A DNA stretch of 64,000 nucleotides from Jiella flava (lineage in GTDB: Bacteria > Pseudomonadota > Alphaproteobacteria > Rhizobiales > Rhizobiaceae). The DNA lies in NCBI RefSeq assembly GCF_017349315.1, contig NZ_JAFMPP010000005.1, positions 1 through 64,000 of the forward strand. The letters run 5' to 3'. The position numbers and the translations under genes are program-made. The notes beneath the pieces are model-generated. The model was not told the DNA's origin. It made no database searches and saw only the letters and a list, made by a program, of their open reading frames with translations. Below, piece after piece: positions 39,807 through 49,048 of the stretch. The stretch's first letter is position 1. The number at the start of each line of letters is the position of its first letter.

Positions 39807-40568
39807 ATGACGCGATCTGACCGGGCTGCGGCGCAAGCCGCGCCGGCCCGACCCGCGCGCGCCAAGGGCGGCCGACCGACGCGCGAGGAGGCAGCGCGCC
39901 GGCATCAGGCGATTCTCGACACCGCGACCCGATTGTTTCTCGACAAGGGCTTTGAGGGGACTTCGCTCGAGACTGTCGCCGATCTCGCGGGCGTCAGCAA
40001 GGCGACGGTCTACGCTCAATATACCGACAAACGCAGCTTGTTCAGTGAAGTCCTGCGGCAGCGGATCGCCGCGTGGTTGGAGCCTTTGTCGCAATTTGCC
40101 GAAGCCGAATCCGAAGATTCGGGCTGCCGCAAAAGCCTTGCCGACAAGCTCGACGACGTCAGTCGCTACATGATCGACAACCTCCGCACGCCCGAAACGA
40201 TCTCCCTCCAGCGCAGCCTGATCGCGACGGCGCCGGACTTTCCCGAATTGGCAGAGCTTGCCGAAAAGGAAGGCTGGCGACGTGCGGTCCGGGCGGTGGC
40301 GACGCTGCTCGAGCAGCACGCGGCGCGCGGTGAGATCAGGGTGGCCGATCCCGAGCAGGCGGCCGATCTGTTTCTGTCGATGATCACGGCGCCCTACACC
40401 AGCTTGCCGCTGCTGCCGGCGCCGGATGTCGATGGAGAGGTCGAGCGCCGGCGCCGCGCCGCCCTTGTGCTGTTTCTCGCTGCCATTCGCCAGCACCGGG
40501 ACGAGCCACGGCGCGATTGGCGATCCGCGCCAGCGTCTGCCGCGCCTTCAGCTCCATCGTCGCGTTGA
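39807..40568 (+). CDS. TetR/AcrR-family transcriptional regulator
   Basis: 253 residues from the ATG at 39807 with GGAGGG upstream. An Ala/Arg-rich leader precedes the TetR HTH (about 30-80): AILDTATRLFLDKGFEGTSLETVADLAGVSKATVYAQYTDKRSLF. The C-terminal ligand domain contains TISLQRSLIATAPDFPELAEL, as in TetR_C_33-type AcrR-like repressors. The ligand and target genes are unknown; no efflux operon is adjacent. Confidence 0.88.
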   Translation: MTRSDRAAAQAAPARPARAKGGRPTREEAARRHQAILDTATRLFLDKGFEGTSLETVADLAGVSKATVYAQYTDKRSLFSEVLRQRIAAWLEPLSQFAEAESEDSGCRKSLADKLDDVSRYMIDNLRTPETISLQRSLIATAPDFPELAELAEKEGWRRAVRAVATLLEQHAARGEIRVADPEQAADLFLSMITAPYTSLPLLPAPDVDGEVERRRRAALVLFLAAIRQHRDEPRRDWRSAPASAAPSAPSSR

Positions 40569-40627
40569 CATGGTCGCCGCGCGTTGCCGGGAGGCCGCCG
40601 GGCTGGAGCCCAGTGCCCGTAGGGGTC

Positions 40628-40688
40628 AGCGCGCCGTGCATCCGACAGGACGCACAAAGGACGCGCACTCTGATTGAGCCGATGCGTG
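40628..40688 (-). repeat. Half copy of the dispersed palindromic element (copy F)
   Basis: AGCGCGCCGTGC, ATCCGACAGGACGCAC and GGACGCGCACTCTGATTGAG match the distal half of inverted copy D (34909-34965). The AATCGGAATCGATTTTCGG core is missing. It lies in the 311-base gap 40569-40879 between the TetR gene and the inositol cluster, where I see no gene. Confidence 0.65.
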
Positions 40689-40879
40689 AGCCGCTGATGA
40701 TGGCGACGCTTGTGCCGAAGCGCTCGAGCATCGCCAGATCATGCTCCGGCCCATTTTGCGGGCCGACCCTCAAAGGCTGCCCGCAAAGCCGCGTTCGCGG
40801 TGCGGCTTGACGCGCCATTCCCCTGGCCTGTCTAGCCGGAGCCGTTCGGCCCAGGCGGCCAGAGCCCGAAGGCCACGGA

Positions 40880-41881
40880 TCAGAGCCCGGTCATCTCCGC
40901 CGTGATGTCGACCGGCCTTTCTTCCTTGAGGGAGAGATTGGCCGCTTCGGCAAGGGCGAGCGCGTTGACGCCGTCCTGGACGCTCGCCGGTACCGGCTTG
41001 CCGTCGATCACCGCGTCGGCAAAGGCTGCCCACTCGATCTGATAGGCCCGCATGTAGCGCTCCAGGAAGAAGTGCATCGGCTTGGCCGTGGCAATGCCCT
41101 CGGCGGTCCATTTGGCGAGCTTGTTCTCGGTTTCGTTGCGCACCTCCAGCATGCCCTTCGAGCCGAGCAGCTCGAGCCGCTGATCGTAGCCGTAGGCGGC
41201 GCGGCGCGAGTTGCGGATGGTGGCGATGCGGCCATCCGCATAGCACAGCGTGACGACGGCGGTGTCGACGTCGCCGGCCTCTCCAATCGCCGGATCGACC
41301 AGGCAGGAGCCGGTGGCGATTAGGCTCTTCGGCAGGCCGAAGAAGAAGCTGCAAAGGTCGAGATCATGGATCATCATGTCCCGATAAAGACCGCCGGAGA
41401 CCTTGACGTAGGACAGCGGCGGCGGGCCGGGATCGAAGGAGGTGATGGCGAGCAGCTCGCCCTTGCCGATCTCGCCGGCGTCGAGGGCCTGTTTGACGGC
41501 GGCAAAGTTTGGATCGAAGCGGCGGTTGAAACCCATCATCACCGGCTTGGCCGATCCGCTGGCGATGGCGCGGACTTTCAGGGCCCGCTCCAGCGAAAGA
41601 TCGATGGGCTTTTCGCAGAAGATCGCCTTGCCGGCCGCAACGCCCTGTTCGATCAGCTCGGCGTGGGTGTTGGTGGAAGAGGCGATCAGGATCGCGTCGA
41701 TCGCCGGATCGGCGAGGATCTCCTCCGGCGAGCGCACGGCGATGCCGTGGTCCTTGGCGAGCGCCTCGGCCGCCTCGGCGACGACGTCGGTGACGCAGGT
41801 CAGTTCGCTGCGCGGGTCGGCGCGGATCGAAGCGGCGTGGACCTTGCCGATGCGGCCGGCGCCGAAGAGTGCAACTTTCAT
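40880..41881 (-). CDS. iolG: Inositol 2-dehydrogenase (Gfo/Idh/MocA)
   Basis: 333 residues from the ATG at 41881 (AAGGAGGAAAGAC upstream). MKVALFGAGRIGKVHAASI is the Rossmann start; IFCEKPIDL holds the catalytic Lys; GFNRRFDPNF and the HDLDLCSFFFG motif are typical of IolG, where Asp and His contact inositol. It oxidises myo-inositol (or scyllo/chiro isomers) to inosose with NAD+. It is convergent with no other gene and lies 43 bases after another family member on the same strand. Confidence 0.9.
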   Translation of the reverse strand: MKVALFGAGRIGKVHAASIRADPRSELTCVTDVVAEAAEALAKDHGIAVRSPEEILADPAIDAILIASSTNTHAELIEQGVAAGKAIFCEKPIDLSLERALKVRAIASGSAKPVMMGFNRRFDPNFAAVKQALDAGEIGKGELLAITSFDPGPPPLSYVKVSGGLYRDMMIHDLDLCSFFFGLPKSLIATGSCLVDPAIGEAGDVDTAVVTLCYADGRIATIRNSRRAAYGYDQRLELLGSKGMLEVRNETENKLAKWTAEGIATAKPMHFFLERYMRAYQIEWAAFADAVIDGKPVPASVQDGVNALALAEAANLSLKEERPVDITAEMTGL

Positions 41882-41924
41882 GTCTTTCCTCCTTATCCTG
41901 GTCTGGCGGACGGGTGTGATGATG

Positions 41925-43043
41925 TCAGAGTTCAACGCGGCGGCCTTCGCGGGCCGAAACGTCAATGGCGTGGATCACGGCTTCGAAGGCGAGGGCGTCG
42001 GAGAAGCTCGGATAGGCCGGTGTGCCGGCCGCGATCGCCCGCACAAAGTTTGCGGCCTCGATGGTCTTCAAGTCGCCGAAGCCGAGCTGATGGCCGGGCG
42101 CGGGGCAAAAGGCGCCGTAGGGCGGATGTTCAGGGCCGGTGAGGATGGTGCGAAAGCCCTGCTGGCCGCGCGGTCCATCGTTGAGATAGAGTTGCAGCTC
42201 GTTCATCCTCTCCTGCGAAAAGGCGATCATGCCCTTGGTGCCGTGCACCTCGACGTCGAGCTTATTCTTACGGCCCCAGGCCGAGCGCGAGGAGACCAGC
42301 GTGCCCTGCGCGCCGTTGACAAATCGCAGGATCGCCGAGGCGGCATCCTCGTTCTCGACCTCGCCCCGGCCGTCACTGCCATCGGCTAGCGGCCGCGTCG
42401 CATGGATGATCTGGGTGTCGGCGATCAGGCTTTTGACCGGTCCCATCAGCCCGCAGGCCAGGGACACCAGATGGCAGCCGAGATCGCCGAGCGTGCCGAG
42501 GCCGGCATCGGCGCGCCTCGCCCGCCAAGTCCAGGCGAGATCGGGATCAGCCTGATAGTCCTCGTCGACGGCGCCGCGAAAATGCACCGGCCGGCCGATG
42601 ACGCCGTCGCAAATCAGCCGCGTGGCGTGGGTGAAGGCCGGATTGTGGATGTAATTGTAGCCGACGATGGTGTGAACGCCCTTCGCCGTGGCGGCGCGTT
42701 CCATCGCCTCGGCCTCGGCGAGCCCCAGCGCCATCGGCTTTTCGCAATGCACATGCTTGCCGGCGGCGATCGCCGCAAGCGCCATCTCCTGATGCAGAGC
42801 GTTCGGCGTGGTGATCGCGACGATGTCGACGCCCGGATCTGCAACCAAGGCCCGCCAGTCGTCGGTGGCGCGAGAAAAACCGAACTGTCGGGCCATCGCC
42901 GCGGCGCGATCGGCGGGTGTATCGCAAAGACAGGCCAGGCGGATCTCCGGCAGGTCGCCGAACACCGCGCCGGCCGCGCGATAGGCCAGGGCATGAGCCT
43001 TGCCCATGAATCCGGTGCCGATAAGGCCGAGACCGACCGACAT
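41925..43043 (-). CDS. Gfo/Idh/MocA oxidoreductase, probable inositol-isomer dehydrogenase
   Basis: 372 residues. GLGLIGTGFMGKAHALAY, HCEKPMAL with the catalytic Lys, and GTLGDLGCHLVSLACGLMG. It resembles rhizobial proteins encoded next to iolR and is probably a dehydrogenase for scyllo-inositol or another isomer. It is divergent from iolR and shares the operator at 43059. GGAGG precedes the ATG. Confidence 0.85.
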   Translation of the reverse strand: MSVGLGLIGTGFMGKAHALAYRAAGAVFGDLPEIRLACLCDTPADRAAAMARQFGFSRATDDWRALVADPGVDIVAITTPNALHQEMALAAIAAGKHVHCEKPMALGLAEAEAMERAATAKGVHTIVGYNYIHNPAFTHATRLICDGVIGRPVHFRGAVDEDYQADPDLAWTWRARRADAGLGTLGDLGCHLVSLACGLMGPVKSLIADTQIIHATRPLADGSDGRGEVENEDAASAILRFVNGAQGTLVSSRSAWGRKNKLDVEVHGTKGMIAFSQERMNELQLYLNDGPRGQQGFRTILTGPEHPPYGAFCPAPGHQLGFGDLKTIEAANFVRAIAAGTPAYPSFSDALAFEAVIHAIDVSAREGRRVEL

Positions 43044-43058
43044 CTATCCTCCCAAATT

Positions 43059-43074
43059 TGGAATATCTATTCCA
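43059..43074. promoter_or_regulatory. Putative IolR operator at the divergent iolR promoter
   Basis: TGGAATATCTATTCCA is a perfect 7+2+7 palindrome and fits GGAA-N6-TTCC, which I recall as the proposed IolR motif in Sinorhizobium meliloti. It lies 15 bases from the ATG of the minus-strand dehydrogenase and upstream of a TATAGT -10-like hexamer (43092-43097) for iolR. It would let IolR repress both directions. Confidence 0.8.
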
Positions 43075-43121
43075 TCCCTGGGATGCGCCTGTATAGTGGT
43101 TCTGTCAAGATGGGGAATGCG

Positions 43122-43958
43122 ATGGCGTCGATGGTGAATGTTCAGGCGGGCGCGCCGGGCAGTGTGTCGGAATTGCTCGATCGGCTCGACGGTCTCGGCG
43201 GATCATTGCCGAAGCGGCTCGGCCAATGTGCCGAATTTTTGCGCCACAACATCCATCTCGTCGCCGTCTCCACCGTGGCGGATTTGGCCGCCGGCGCCGG
43301 GGTGCAGCCGTCAGCCTTCATGCGCTTTTGCCAAGCGCTCGGCTTTTCCGGTTTTTCCGAGATGCAGGCCCTGTTTCGGGCCGAATATACCCAGTTTCGC
43401 CCCGATTATGAGGAGCGCCTGTCACAGCTGCGCGAGCGTGGTTCGCAGGGGCCGGAGTGGCTTGCTGCAAGTTTCGCCGAGGCTGGGCACAAGTCCCTGG
43501 TTTCGTTAATGAATAGCCTGGACGGCGAGCGGCTTCGCCGCGCCGCGGCGGTGCTGACGGAGGCGGGGACGATCCATCTTGTCGGGCTGCGCCGGGCCTT
43601 CGCCATCGTCAGCTATATGGGCTACCTGCTCGACAAGATGCGGGTGCCGACGGTCATTCATCGCACGGCCGGCCAGATCGAGAGCGACCACGCGATGCGC
43701 CCTGGCGACGCGCTGTTTGCCGTCAGTTTCGCGCCGTTTTCCCAGGAGACGCTCGAACTCGCGGCGCGGGCGGGTGCGCGCGGCATTCCGGTCGTGGCGC
43801 TCAGCGACACGGCGGATTGTCCGATGCGCGACTGTGCCCGCGAGCTGTTGGTCGCCCGCGAAGTCGATGTCGGCGCCTTCCGGGTGCCGACAGCCGCGCT
43901 GACGCTTGCTACCGCCCTGGCGGTCGCCATCGGCGGCAGTCGTGAAAACAGCGATTGA
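43122..43958 (+). CDS. iolR: RpiR/MurR-family repressor of inositol catabolism
   Basis: 278 residues from ATG 43122; starts at 43083, 43110 or 43131 are possible, but 43083 would precede the likely -10 element. N-terminal HTH_6 domain (AEFLRHNIHLVAVSTVADLAAGAGVQPSAFMRFCQALGFSGFSEMQ) and C-terminal SIS sugar-phosphate-binding domain (HLVGLRRAFAIVSYMG, ALFAVSFAPFSQETLELA). Its position at the head of iolCDEB and the palindromes on both sides support an IolR role, with an inositol-derived phosphate as inducer. Confidence 0.88.
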   Translation: MASMVNVQAGAPGSVSELLDRLDGLGGSLPKRLGQCAEFLRHNIHLVAVSTVADLAAGAGVQPSAFMRFCQALGFSGFSEMQALFRAEYTQFRPDYEERLSQLRERGSQGPEWLAASFAEAGHKSLVSLMNSLDGERLRRAAAVLTEAGTIHLVGLRRAFAIVSYMGYLLDKMRVPTVIHRTAGQIESDHAMRPGDALFAVSFAPFSQETLELAARAGARGIPVVALSDTADCPMRDCARELLVAREVDVGAFRVPTAALTLATALAVAIGGSRENSD

Positions 43959-43998
43959 CATTCCGGGTCAGAGCAAGAAAAATAGAATAAATCTTCTA
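43955..43998 (+). promoter_or_regulatory. Candidate iolC promoter with second IolR-type palindrome
   Basis: TTGACA (43955-43960) overlaps the iolR stop codon. Seventeen bases on is AAAAAT (43978-43983), and directly after it TAGAA-TAAATC-TTCTA (43983-43998), a palindrome with the same 5-6-5 layout as the operator at 43059 and one G/C change per arm. Placement over the start point suits repression. Confidence 0.65.
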
Positions 43999-44122
43999 AA
44001 ATGGCTCGGGAGGGTCCGGGAAGATCGCAAGGGTTCGGCCGTTCGTCGCCGGACGCGGCGGTTTCGGTTGCAAAGCGCATCGGATCATCCGAGTGATCGG
44101 ATCATCGGCGGGAGGAGAGTGC

Positions 44123-44323
44123 ATGAGCATCCTGAGGACATTCGCGGCCGCAGCTGTCGCCCGGACTGTCGCGGCCGTTGGTGATCGTTTCATCGTCCTC
44201 AATCGTGACACGATCCTCGGCGCTGCCACGCGTGGCGACATCATCGGCAACAAGCGGCGAGACATGTTGGCCGAAGGACGGGGGATGGCTGAACTCAAGG
44301 GCTCGCTCGGAGGCACTGTTTGA
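44123..44323 (+). CDS. Small ORF upstream of and coupled to iolC
   Basis: 66 residues (MSILRTFAAAAVARTVAAVGDR... ending ELKGSLGGTV) with the strong site GGGAGGAGAG before the ATG. Its stop overlaps the iolC start as TGATG, and the iolC GGAGG lies within its end. No family recognised. It may be a leader peptide that couples iolC translation, a real small protein, or a chance frame. Confidence 0.4.
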   Translation: MSILRTFAAAAVARTVAAVGDRFIVLNRDTILGAATRGDIIGNKRRDMLAEGRGMAELKGSLGGTV

Positions 44324-46263
44324 TGACCAAGGATCTCGACCTCATCACCATCGGCCGATCCTCCGTCGACCTTTACGGCGGGCAGGTCGGCGGGCGGCTC
44401 GAGGACATGCGCAGCTTCGACAAATATGTCGGCGGCTCACCCACCAATATGGCGACCGGGACGGCGCGGCTCGGGCTGAAATCGGCGTTGATCACCCGGG
44501 TCGGCGACGAGCATATGGGCCGCTTTCTGATCGAGGAACTCGCCCGCGAGGGGGTCGACACCACCGGTGTCGTCACCGATCCGGAGCGGCTCACCGCCTT
44601 GGTGCTGCTCGGCATTCGCGACGACACCCAATTCCCGCTGATCTTCTATCGCGAGAACTGCGCCGATATGGCGTTGTGCGAGGACGATATCGACGAGGCC
44701 TTCATCGCCCGGGCTCGGGCCGTGGTTGCGACCGGCACCCATCTGAGCCATCCGCAGACCGAGGCCGCCGTCCTCAAGGCGATCCGCCTGGCGCGAAGCC
44801 ACGGCGCACGCACCGCGCTCGACATCGACTATCGGCCGAATCTCTGGGGACTTGCCGGCCATGGCGCTGGCGAGGAGCGCTTCATCGCGTCTGCCAAGGT
44901 GACGGAAAAGCTGCAGTCGACGCTGCCCTTGTTCGATCTCATCGTCGGCACCGAGGAGGAGTTTCACATCGCCGGAGGCACCACCGATACCGTTGCGGCG
45001 CTGAAGGCGGTGCGCCAGGTTTCGGCCGCGACGCTCATCTGCAAACGCGGGGCGGCGGGCGCCGTCGCCTTCCCTGGCGATATTCCGGACCGCCTCGACG
45101 ACGGTGAGGCCGGGCCGGGCTTTCCGATCGAGGTGTTCAACGTGCTTGGCGCCGGTGACGGCTTCATGTCCGGCCTCTTGAAAGGTTGGCTTGACGGCGA
45201 AAGCTGGCCGCGCGCGCTGGAATACGCCAATGCCTGCGGCGCCTTCGCCGTGTCGCGTCATGGCTGCACGCCGTCCTATCCGTCGCTCGCCGAACTGCAA
45301 TTCTTCCTGAAGCGCGGCATCCAGGACAAAGCGCTGCGCAAGGATGCCGAGCTGGAGCAGATCCACTGGTCGACCAACCGCAAGGGCGACTGGCAGACCA
45401 TGCGGGTCTTCGCCTTCGATCATCGGATGCAGCTCGAAGACCTTGACGGCGCGACGCCGGACAAGATCGGCGTCTTCAAGCAGCTGTGTCTCGATGCGGT
45501 CTTGGCGGTGCAGGGCGGGCGTTCCGGTTACGGCCTGCTTTGCGACGGCCGGCTCGGCCGTCAGGCGCTCTACCGTGCCGCGGGCCGGGGATTGTGGATC
45601 GGCCGGCCGGTCGAATGGCCGGGCTCGCGGCCGCTGCAATTTGAGCCGGAGATCGGCGCCGATTGCGGCGGATTGGCCGAATGGCCGGCCGAGCATGTGG
45701 TGAAATGCCTGTGTTTCTGTCATCCGGACGATGCGCCGGCGCTTTGGGCCGAGCAGGAACGTTCGGTGCGCCGGCTGTTCGAGTCCTGTCGGCGCAATCG
45801 TGTGGAATTTCTGCTTGAAGTCATTGCCTCGAAGGCGGGGCCCGTCGATGACGACACCACGGCCAAGGTGATCCGCCGCTTCTACGATCTCGGGATCTAT
45901 CCGGATTGGTGGAAGCTGGAGCCGATGGTCAGCGAAGCGGCCTGGGAGAAGGCGTGCGCGGCGATCGCCGAAAACGATCCAAATGTGCGCGGCATCGTGC
46001 TGCTCGGCCTCGACGCGCCGGAAGAGGCCTTGAGGGAAAGCTTTGCGGCGGCGGCGCGCTTCCCCTTGGTGAAGGGATTTGCCGTCGGGCGTACGATCTT
46101 CGGTGCGGCGGCGAAGGCCTATATGACCGGCGATCTGACGCCAGAGGCGGCGGTCGCACAGATGGCGGAACGATACGGCCGCCTCTGCGCGCTATGGGAC
46201 ACCGCCCGCAGCGGCGCCGCAGACGGTGCGGCTCAAAATCGGGCCGGGGAGACGGCAGTATGA
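44323..46263 (+). CDS. iolC: 5-dehydro-2-deoxygluconokinase fused to DUF2090 domain
   Basis: 646 residues. The PfkB kinase part (about 1-330) has VGGSPTNMATGTARLG and the anion-hole/catalytic motif NVLGAGDGFMSGLLKG with Asp as base. After a linker the DUF2090 part (about 345-640) starts MRVFAFDHRMQLEDL, an aldolase-like TIM barrel related to the myo-inositol catabolism aldolase IolJ. The fusion may couple phosphorylation of DKG with cleavage of DKG-phosphate to malonate semialdehyde and DHAP. It overlaps iolD by four bases. Confidence 0.93.
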   Translation: MTKDLDLITIGRSSVDLYGGQVGGRLEDMRSFDKYVGGSPTNMATGTARLGLKSALITRVGDEHMGRFLIEELAREGVDTTGVVTDPERLTALVLLGIRDDTQFPLIFYRENCADMALCEDDIDEAFIARARAVVATGTHLSHPQTEAAVLKAIRLARSHGARTALDIDYRPNLWGLAGHGAGEERFIASAKVTEKLQSTLPLFDLIVGTEEEFHIAGGTTDTVAALKAVRQVSAATLICKRGAAGAVAFPGDIPDRLDDGEAGPGFPIEVFNVLGAGDGFMSGLLKGWLDGESWPRALEYANACGAFAVSRHGCTPSYPSLAELQFFLKRGIQDKALRKDAELEQIHWSTNRKGDWQTMRVFAFDHRMQLEDLDGATPDKIGVFKQLCLDAVLAVQGGRSGYGLLCDGRLGRQALYRAAGRGLWIGRPVEWPGSRPLQFEPEIGADCGGLAEWPAEHVVKCLCFCHPDDAPALWAEQERSVRRLFESCRRNRVEFLLEVIASKAGPVDDDTTAKVIRRFYDLGIYPDWWKLEPMVSEAAWEKACAAIAENDPNVRGIVLLGLDAPEEALRESFAAAARFPLVKGFAVGRTIFGAAAKAYMTGDLTPEAAVAQMAERYGRLCALWDTARSGAADGAAQNRAGETAV

Positions 46264-48086
46264 TGACGATCAGACTCACCGCCGCACAGGCGATGGTGAA
46301 ATATCTGGCCAACCAGATGACCGAGGACGGCATGCCCTTCCTCGCCGGGGTCTGGGCGATCTTCGGCCACGGCAATGTCGCCGGCATCGGCGAGGCGCTG
46401 CATGCCGAGCGCGAGGCGATCACCACTTATCGCGGCCACAACGAGCAGACGATGGCCCATGCGGCGATTGCCTTCGCCAAACAGTCCGGCCGGCGTCGGG
46501 CGATGGCGGTGACCTCGTCGATCGGCCCCGGCGCGACCAATATGGTGACGGCGGCGGCGCTCGCTCATGTCAATCGCCTGCCGCTGCTGCTCATTCCGGG
46601 CGACGTCTTTGCCGGTCGCGGGCCCGATCCGGTGTTGCAGCAGATCGAAGCCTTCACCGATGGCACGGTCTCGGCGAATGACTGCTTTCGGCCGGTCACC
46701 CGCTATTTCGACCGCATCACGCGGCCGGAACAGCTGTTGACGGCGTTGCCGCGGGCCTTCCGGGTGATGACGGATCCGGCCGATTGCGGGCCGGTCTGCC
46801 TTGCCTTTTGCCAAGACGTTCAGGCCGAGGCCTATGATTATCCGGTGAGCTTCTTTGCGCCAAACGTCTGGCGCAGCCGCCGACCGCATCCCGATCCGGT
46901 CGAGCTTGCGGCGGTCGTCCATCTCCTCAAGGCAGCCAAGAAGCCGGTGATCGTCGCGGGCGGCGGCGTTCATTATTCCGGTGCGACGGCGGCACTCGAG
47001 GCGTTCGCCAGCAAGCACGCGATCCCGGTTGTCGAAAGCCAAGCCGGCAAGTCGGCGCTGGCCTGGGATCACGCCATGAATTTCGGCCCCGTCGGTGTCA
47101 CCGGGGCGTCGTCGGCCAATATCGTCGCCGCCGAGGCCGATCTTGTGCTCGGCGTCGGCACGAGGTTTCAGGATTTTACCACCGGCTCGTGGAACCTCTT
47201 CCAAAACCCCGACCGCAAGCTCGTCTCGCTGAATGTCGCGGCCTATGACGCCATGAAGCACGGCGCCGAGCCGCTCTGCTGCGATGCCTTAGTCGGCCTC
47301 GAAATGCTCTCTCAGGTGCTCGGCGATCATCGTTTCAAGGCGCCGGCCGCCGCGTTGAAAGCCGAGTGGTTCGCGGCCGTCGATCCGTTGACCGCGGCGC
47401 CGGCGGGCAACGAATTGCCGAGCGACCAGCAGGTCATCGGCGCGGTGCAGCGGGCGAGCGGCCGGGATACGGTGGTGATGTGCGCGGCCGGCACCATGCC
47501 GGGCGAATTGCACAAGCTCTGGAAGGCGCCGCGCGCCGGCGCTTATCATATGGAATACGGCTATTCCTGCATGGGCTACGAGATCGCCGGTGCCCTCGGT
47601 ATCAAGATGGCGGACCCCGATCGCGACGTTGTCTGCATGATCGGTGACGGGTCCTACATGATGGCGAATTCGGAACTCGCCACCGCCGTCATGCTCGGCC
47701 AGAAGATCACCGTCGTTTTGACCGACAATCGCGGTTATGGTTGCATCAATCGCCTGCAGATGGCTTGCGGTGGCGCGGAGTTCAACAATCTCCTCGACCA
47801 CACCGAACACGTGAACGCCGCCCATATCGACTTTGCCGCCCATGCCGCCGCGATGGGTACGGCAGCGGTCCATGTCGCCTCGATCGCCGAATTGGAGGCG
47901 GCGCTGGAGCGGGCGAGGGCGGCGACGGGACCGTTCGTTGTCGTCATCGACACCGACCCTTATCCGTCGACCGAGCCAGGCGGACATTGGTGGGACGTCG
48001 CGGTGCCGGAAGTCTCGACGCGGGACGAAGTGCTGGCTGCCCGCAAAGCCTATGACGACCAGCTCAAGCTTCGGGCGGGCGGCTGA
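46260..48086 (+). CDS. iolD: 3D-(3,5/4)-trihydroxycyclohexane-1,2-dione hydrolase
   Basis: 608 residues (tandem ATGs at 46260 and 46263). ThDP enzyme: Pyr domain with [18 protein letters not shown] holding the activating Glu, a central DHS-like domain, and PP domain with [19 protein letters not shown], the GDG-N ThDP/Mg motif. It opens the cyclohexanedione ring to 5-deoxy-glucuronate. ATGA overlap with iolC indicates coupled translation. Confidence 0.94.
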   Translation: MMTIRLTAAQAMVKYLANQMTEDGMPFLAGVWAIFGHGNVAGIGEALHAEREAITTYRGHNEQTMAHAAIAFAKQSGRRRAMAVTSSIGPGATNMVTAAALAHVNRLPLLLIPGDVFAGRGPDPVLQQIEAFTDGTVSANDCFRPVTRYFDRITRPEQLLTALPRAFRVMTDPADCGPVCLAFCQDVQAEAYDYPVSFFAPNVWRSRRPHPDPVELAAVVHLLKAAKKPVIVAGGGVHYSGATAALEAFASKHAIPVVESQAGKSALAWDHAMNFGPVGVTGASSANIVAAEADLVLGVGTRFQDFTTGSWNLFQNPDRKLVSLNVAAYDAMKHGAEPLCCDALVGLEMLSQVLGDHRFKAPAAALKAEWFAAVDPLTAAPAGNELPSDQQVIGAVQRASGRDTVVMCAAGTMPGELHKLWKAPRAGAYHMEYGYSCMGYEIAGALGIKMADPDRDVVCMIGDGSYMMANSELATAVMLGQKITVVLTDNRGYGCINRLQMACGGAEFNNLLDHTEHVNAAHIDFAAHAAAMGTAAVHVASIAELEAALERARAATGPFVVVIDTDPYPSTEPGGHWWDVAVPEVSTRDEVLAARKAYDDQLKLRAGG

Positions 48087-48141
48087 TCCGCCCGGCGCCT
48101 TATTGCATCCCATCGTTTTCAAAGCTTTGGACGAACCATCC

Positions 48142-49044
48142 ATGATCCGCTTCGGCACCAATCCTATCGCCTGGGCCAATGACGACGACCAGTCTCTCGG
48201 CGCTGACATTCCGACCGCACGCATTCTCGATGAAGCCGGGCGGCAGATCGGCTTTGACGGCATCGAGAATGGTCATCGCTGGCCGCAGGACGATCCCGCT
48301 GCGCTGAAGGCGCTGCTTTCCTCCTACGGCCTGGCCTTCATCTCGGGTTGGCACTCGCTCAATCTGCTCGCCCACTCGGTGGAAGCCGAAAAGGCCGCGA
48401 TCGATCCCCATCTCGACAAGCTCCAGTACAACGACTGCAAGGTCTGCATCGTCTGCGAGACGTCGAATTCCGTGCAGGGGCTGGATGTTCCCTTGTCGGA
48501 GCGGCCGGTGCTGTCGGCCGGCGCGATGCAAGCGTTTGGCGAAAAGGTCGAGGCGATCGCCGCGCACTGCGCGTCCCGTGGGATCGACCTTGTCTATCAC
48601 CACCACATGGGAACGGTGGTGCAAAGCCCGCAGGATATCGACGCCTTCATGGCGGCGACGGGGCCGGCCACCAAGCTGCTCTTCGACGCCGGCCACTGCT
48701 TTTTCGGCGGCGGCGATCCGGCCGCGGTGCTTGGCCGCCACATCGGCCGGGTGAAGCATTTCCACGCCAAGAACGTTCGCCCCGCGGTGCGTGCCAAGGT
48801 GGAGGGCGAGGGCCTCTCCTTCATGGACGGGGTGCGGGCCAGCGTCTTCACCGTGCCGGGCGATCAGGACGGGGCCGTGGATTTCGGCCCGCTGCTCAAG
48901 ATCCTTGCCGATCATGCCTATGATGGCTGGATCGTCATCGAGGCGGAGCAGGACCCGGCGGTTCGCAATCCGCTACTCTACCAGACTCTTGGGCTGGCGA
49001 CGCTGCGGCGTCTCGCCCGCGAAACCGGACTGACCAAAGGATGA
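48142..49044 (+). CDS. iolE: Inosose dehydratase
   Basis: 300 residues. Opens [20 protein letters not shown], the usual IolE start, with the xylose-isomerase-like TIM barrel residues in [28 protein letters not shown] and [11 protein letters not shown] that bind the metal. It dehydrates 2-keto-myo-inositol to THcHDO, the IolD substrate. It is 55 bases after iolD. The GAGCAG-EQD end is normal for the family. Confidence 0.94.
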   Translation: MIRFGTNPIAWANDDDQSLGADIPTARILDEAGRQIGFDGIENGHRWPQDDPAALKALLSSYGLAFISGWHSLNLLAHSVEAEKAAIDPHLDKLQYNDCKVCIVCETSNSVQGLDVPLSERPVLSAGAMQAFGEKVEAIAAHCASRGIDLVYHHHMGTVVQSPQDIDAFMAATGPATKLLFDAGHCFFGGGDPAAVLGRHIGRVKHFHAKNVRPAVRAKVEGEGLSFMDGVRASVFTVPGDQDGAVDFGPLLKILADHAYDGWIVIEAEQDPAVRNPLLYQTLGLATLRRLARETGLTKG

Positions 49045-49048
49045 TGTG

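Noticed and set aside
44437-45723. 428-codon minus-strand frame opposite iolC
   Set aside because: Antisense to a confident iolC; composition typical of a high-GC shadow.
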